64,000 nt of DNA from contig NZ_JACHHW010000004.1 in assembly GCF_014202945.1 (NCBI RefSeq), positions 248,001-312,000 of the forward strand, given 5' to 3'. Below are positions 63,125 through 64,000 of this stretch, piece after piece. Position 1 is the first letter of the stretch. Each line of letters begins with the position of its first letter. The notes beneath the pieces were generated by a model. It did no database searches and was not told the DNA's origin. It was given only the letters and a program-made list of their open reading frames with translations. Origin of the DNA: Zhongshania antarctica (GTDB lineage Bacteria > Pseudomonadota > Gammaproteobacteria > Pseudomonadales > Spongiibacteraceae). Both the position numbers and the translations under genes were made by a program.

Positions 63125-64000
63125 TTATTTTGCTAAGCCCTCTATAAGTAGAATGACTTCCTGAATTTTATCTGCCTGATAAATGGGCGTAGAGCAGCGC
63201 TTGTCATTGCACACAAAGGCTGCCGACGTAGGTAGCACAGGATATTCTACATCGTGATGGATTAATTCACCCTCACTGCGATCCCACCATTCAATTCTTC
63301 GGTAGCTTTGGTAGCTCTTAAGTGCGGCGCGAAATAGCTCAGCAGCCGATGCATCTGATTTGGATCCAACCACCACCAAATGTAAGGGGTCGCGATTAAG
63401 TTCAGCGTCAGCCAATAAAATACCGGCTTCGGTAAACCGCGTTGCGATCACAGCGCTACTGCTAATATAGGCCATTGCCTTGTCTGCTAAGGTTTTGTCT
63501 GCTGCCCGTCCGCTGTAGTGAAACAGGGTATTTATCGCGCGACTGGCGCGAATGTTTTCTTCTAGGTCGATATAAGGCGCCAGCGGATCGAGCGCGTCGA
63601 CACTGGCGGCAGGCAAACCAACTAAATCAGCAGCGCTAATCTGTTCTCGAATAATATCGGCACTGGCGATAGCCTGATTAAGCCATTGCCGATCTGCCGT
63701 AATTTCATACAGATCAGTAAATGCCGTGAGTGCGTTAATATTGTCGGCCAAAAATAACTTGCGGTCATTGCGGCTATTGTCGTCGCTACTGCCGTGATTA
63801 AAACCGCCGCCACTGCGCTGCCGGTTGGCAAGCAACCACTGCCCAATTGCGACGGCCTGATCTTTAACAGCGTCTTGTCCGGTTGCACTGTAAAGCCTCG
63901 ATAGTGCTGAGATTAAACTGGCGTTCTCGCTGGTGTAGCGCTGTTTATCAATCCGCGGAATACCCCTGGCTAGACGCTGCTTATTGTTGAGTTCGAAATA
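63125..64000 (-). CDS. YyaL/DUF255-type protein, C-terminal part (cut by window edge)
   Basis: The reading frame is open to base 64000 on the minus strand, so only the C-terminal 291 residues are present. This portion resembles the six-hairpin glycosidase-like repeat region of YyaL/DUF255 proteins: IPRIDKQRYTSENASLISAL, FLADNINALTAFTDLYEITADRQWL, YISSSAVIATRFTEAGILLADAE, HLVVVGSKSDASAAELFRAAL and AFVCNDKRCSTPIYQADKI. In full-length proteins a thioredoxin-like N-terminal domain precedes this part; it is outside the window. The Cys pair CNDKRC near the end is the usual position of a conserved Cys-x3-4-Cys. Function is unknown. Convergent with the thioesterase gene. Confidence 0.75.
   Translation of the reverse strand, partial: YFELNNKQRLARGIPRIDKQRYTSENASLISALSRLYSATGQDAVKDQAVAIGQWLLANRQRSGGGFNHGSSDDNSRNDRKLFLADNINALTAFTDLYEITADRQWLNQAIASADIIREQISAADLVGLPAASVDALDPLAPYIDLEENIRASRAINTLFHYSGRAADKTLADKAMAYISSSAVIATRFTEAGILLADAELNRDPLHLVVVGSKSDASAAELFRAALKSYQSYRRIEWWDRSEGELIHHDVEYPVLPTSAAFVCNDKRCSTPIYQADKIQEVILLIEGLAK

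Overview
The window reads as a chromosomal core region of a mid-GC gammaproteobacterium. The gene order S-methyl-thioinosine phosphorylase / csiV / mfd / long-form gap / nqrABCDEF-apbE-nqrM, then lolCDE / DUF2062 / comEC / exbBD / lpxK / kdsB / LMW phosphatase / murB, is the arrangement known from Pseudomonas. gacA-uvrC-pgsA followed by tRNA-Gly and tRNA-Cys is also a classic gammaproteobacterial block. Several details differ from Pseudomonas: msbA lies in the exbBD-lpxK cluster, yajC lies apart from secDF, and there is a methylmalonyl-CoA pathway. I infer a marine-type relative of the Cellvibrionales/Spongiibacteraceae, but the assignment rests on gene order and protein character only. No prophage, transposase, CRISPR array or restriction/defence island is visible.

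Layout. 1-7367: tail of an MscS channel, purine salvage, CsiV, the Mfd repair translocase and a GAPDH with a long N-terminal extension. 7601-14687: the complete Na+-pumping NADH:quinone reductase with its maturation factors ApbE (FMN transferase) and NqrM (iron-centre assembly). 14788-19767: DAHP synthase, the LolCDE lipoprotein exporter and a DUF2062 protein. 19872-29038: ComEC, an ExbBD motor, then envelope genes (msbA, lpxK, kdsB, murB) with a small tyrosine phosphatase and an AlkB-like dioxygenase. 29106-32231: gacA-uvrC-pgsA. 32366-33288: three tRNA genes (Gly, Cys, Ser), with a tRNA-like relic and a truncated metallo-hydrolase fragment between them. 33568-40934: a mixed stretch with moaCDE, a flavin reductase-like protein, a Nudix hydrolase, PhzF, RmuC, Bcp and a YkvA-type protein. 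41018-43212: an acyl-CoA synthetase with a SnoaL-like partner. 43377-53910: xthA, yajC, a PLP deaminase, an alanine symporter facing alr, a trypsin-like protease, a 5'-nucleotidase, cysB, thrH and pabB. 54244-63113: a propionate-type module made of carboxyltransferase, an unusual 947-residue biotin carboxylase, methylmalonyl-CoA epimerase, mutase, MeaB chaperone and a thioesterase-like protein. The right edge cuts a YyaL/DUF255-type protein.

How they work together. Nqr builds a sodium gradient that the AGCS alanine carrier can use. MsbA, LpxK, KdsB, LolCDE, MurB and Alr all serve envelope construction. The last module would convert propionyl-CoA to succinyl-CoA, with MeaB protecting the B12 mutase.

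The items most worth a second look are: a canonical terminator-shaped hairpin inside the start of apbE; a family of intergenic inverted repeats carrying GGGAGACG arms (about 14699-14793 and 61597-61644) and an unrelated one at 51741-51811; an ATGCAT palindrome from which two divergent genes start; the atypical biotin carboxylase; the isolated yajC between two terminators; and the relics around the tRNA genes. I did not find a convincing wholly new multigene system.
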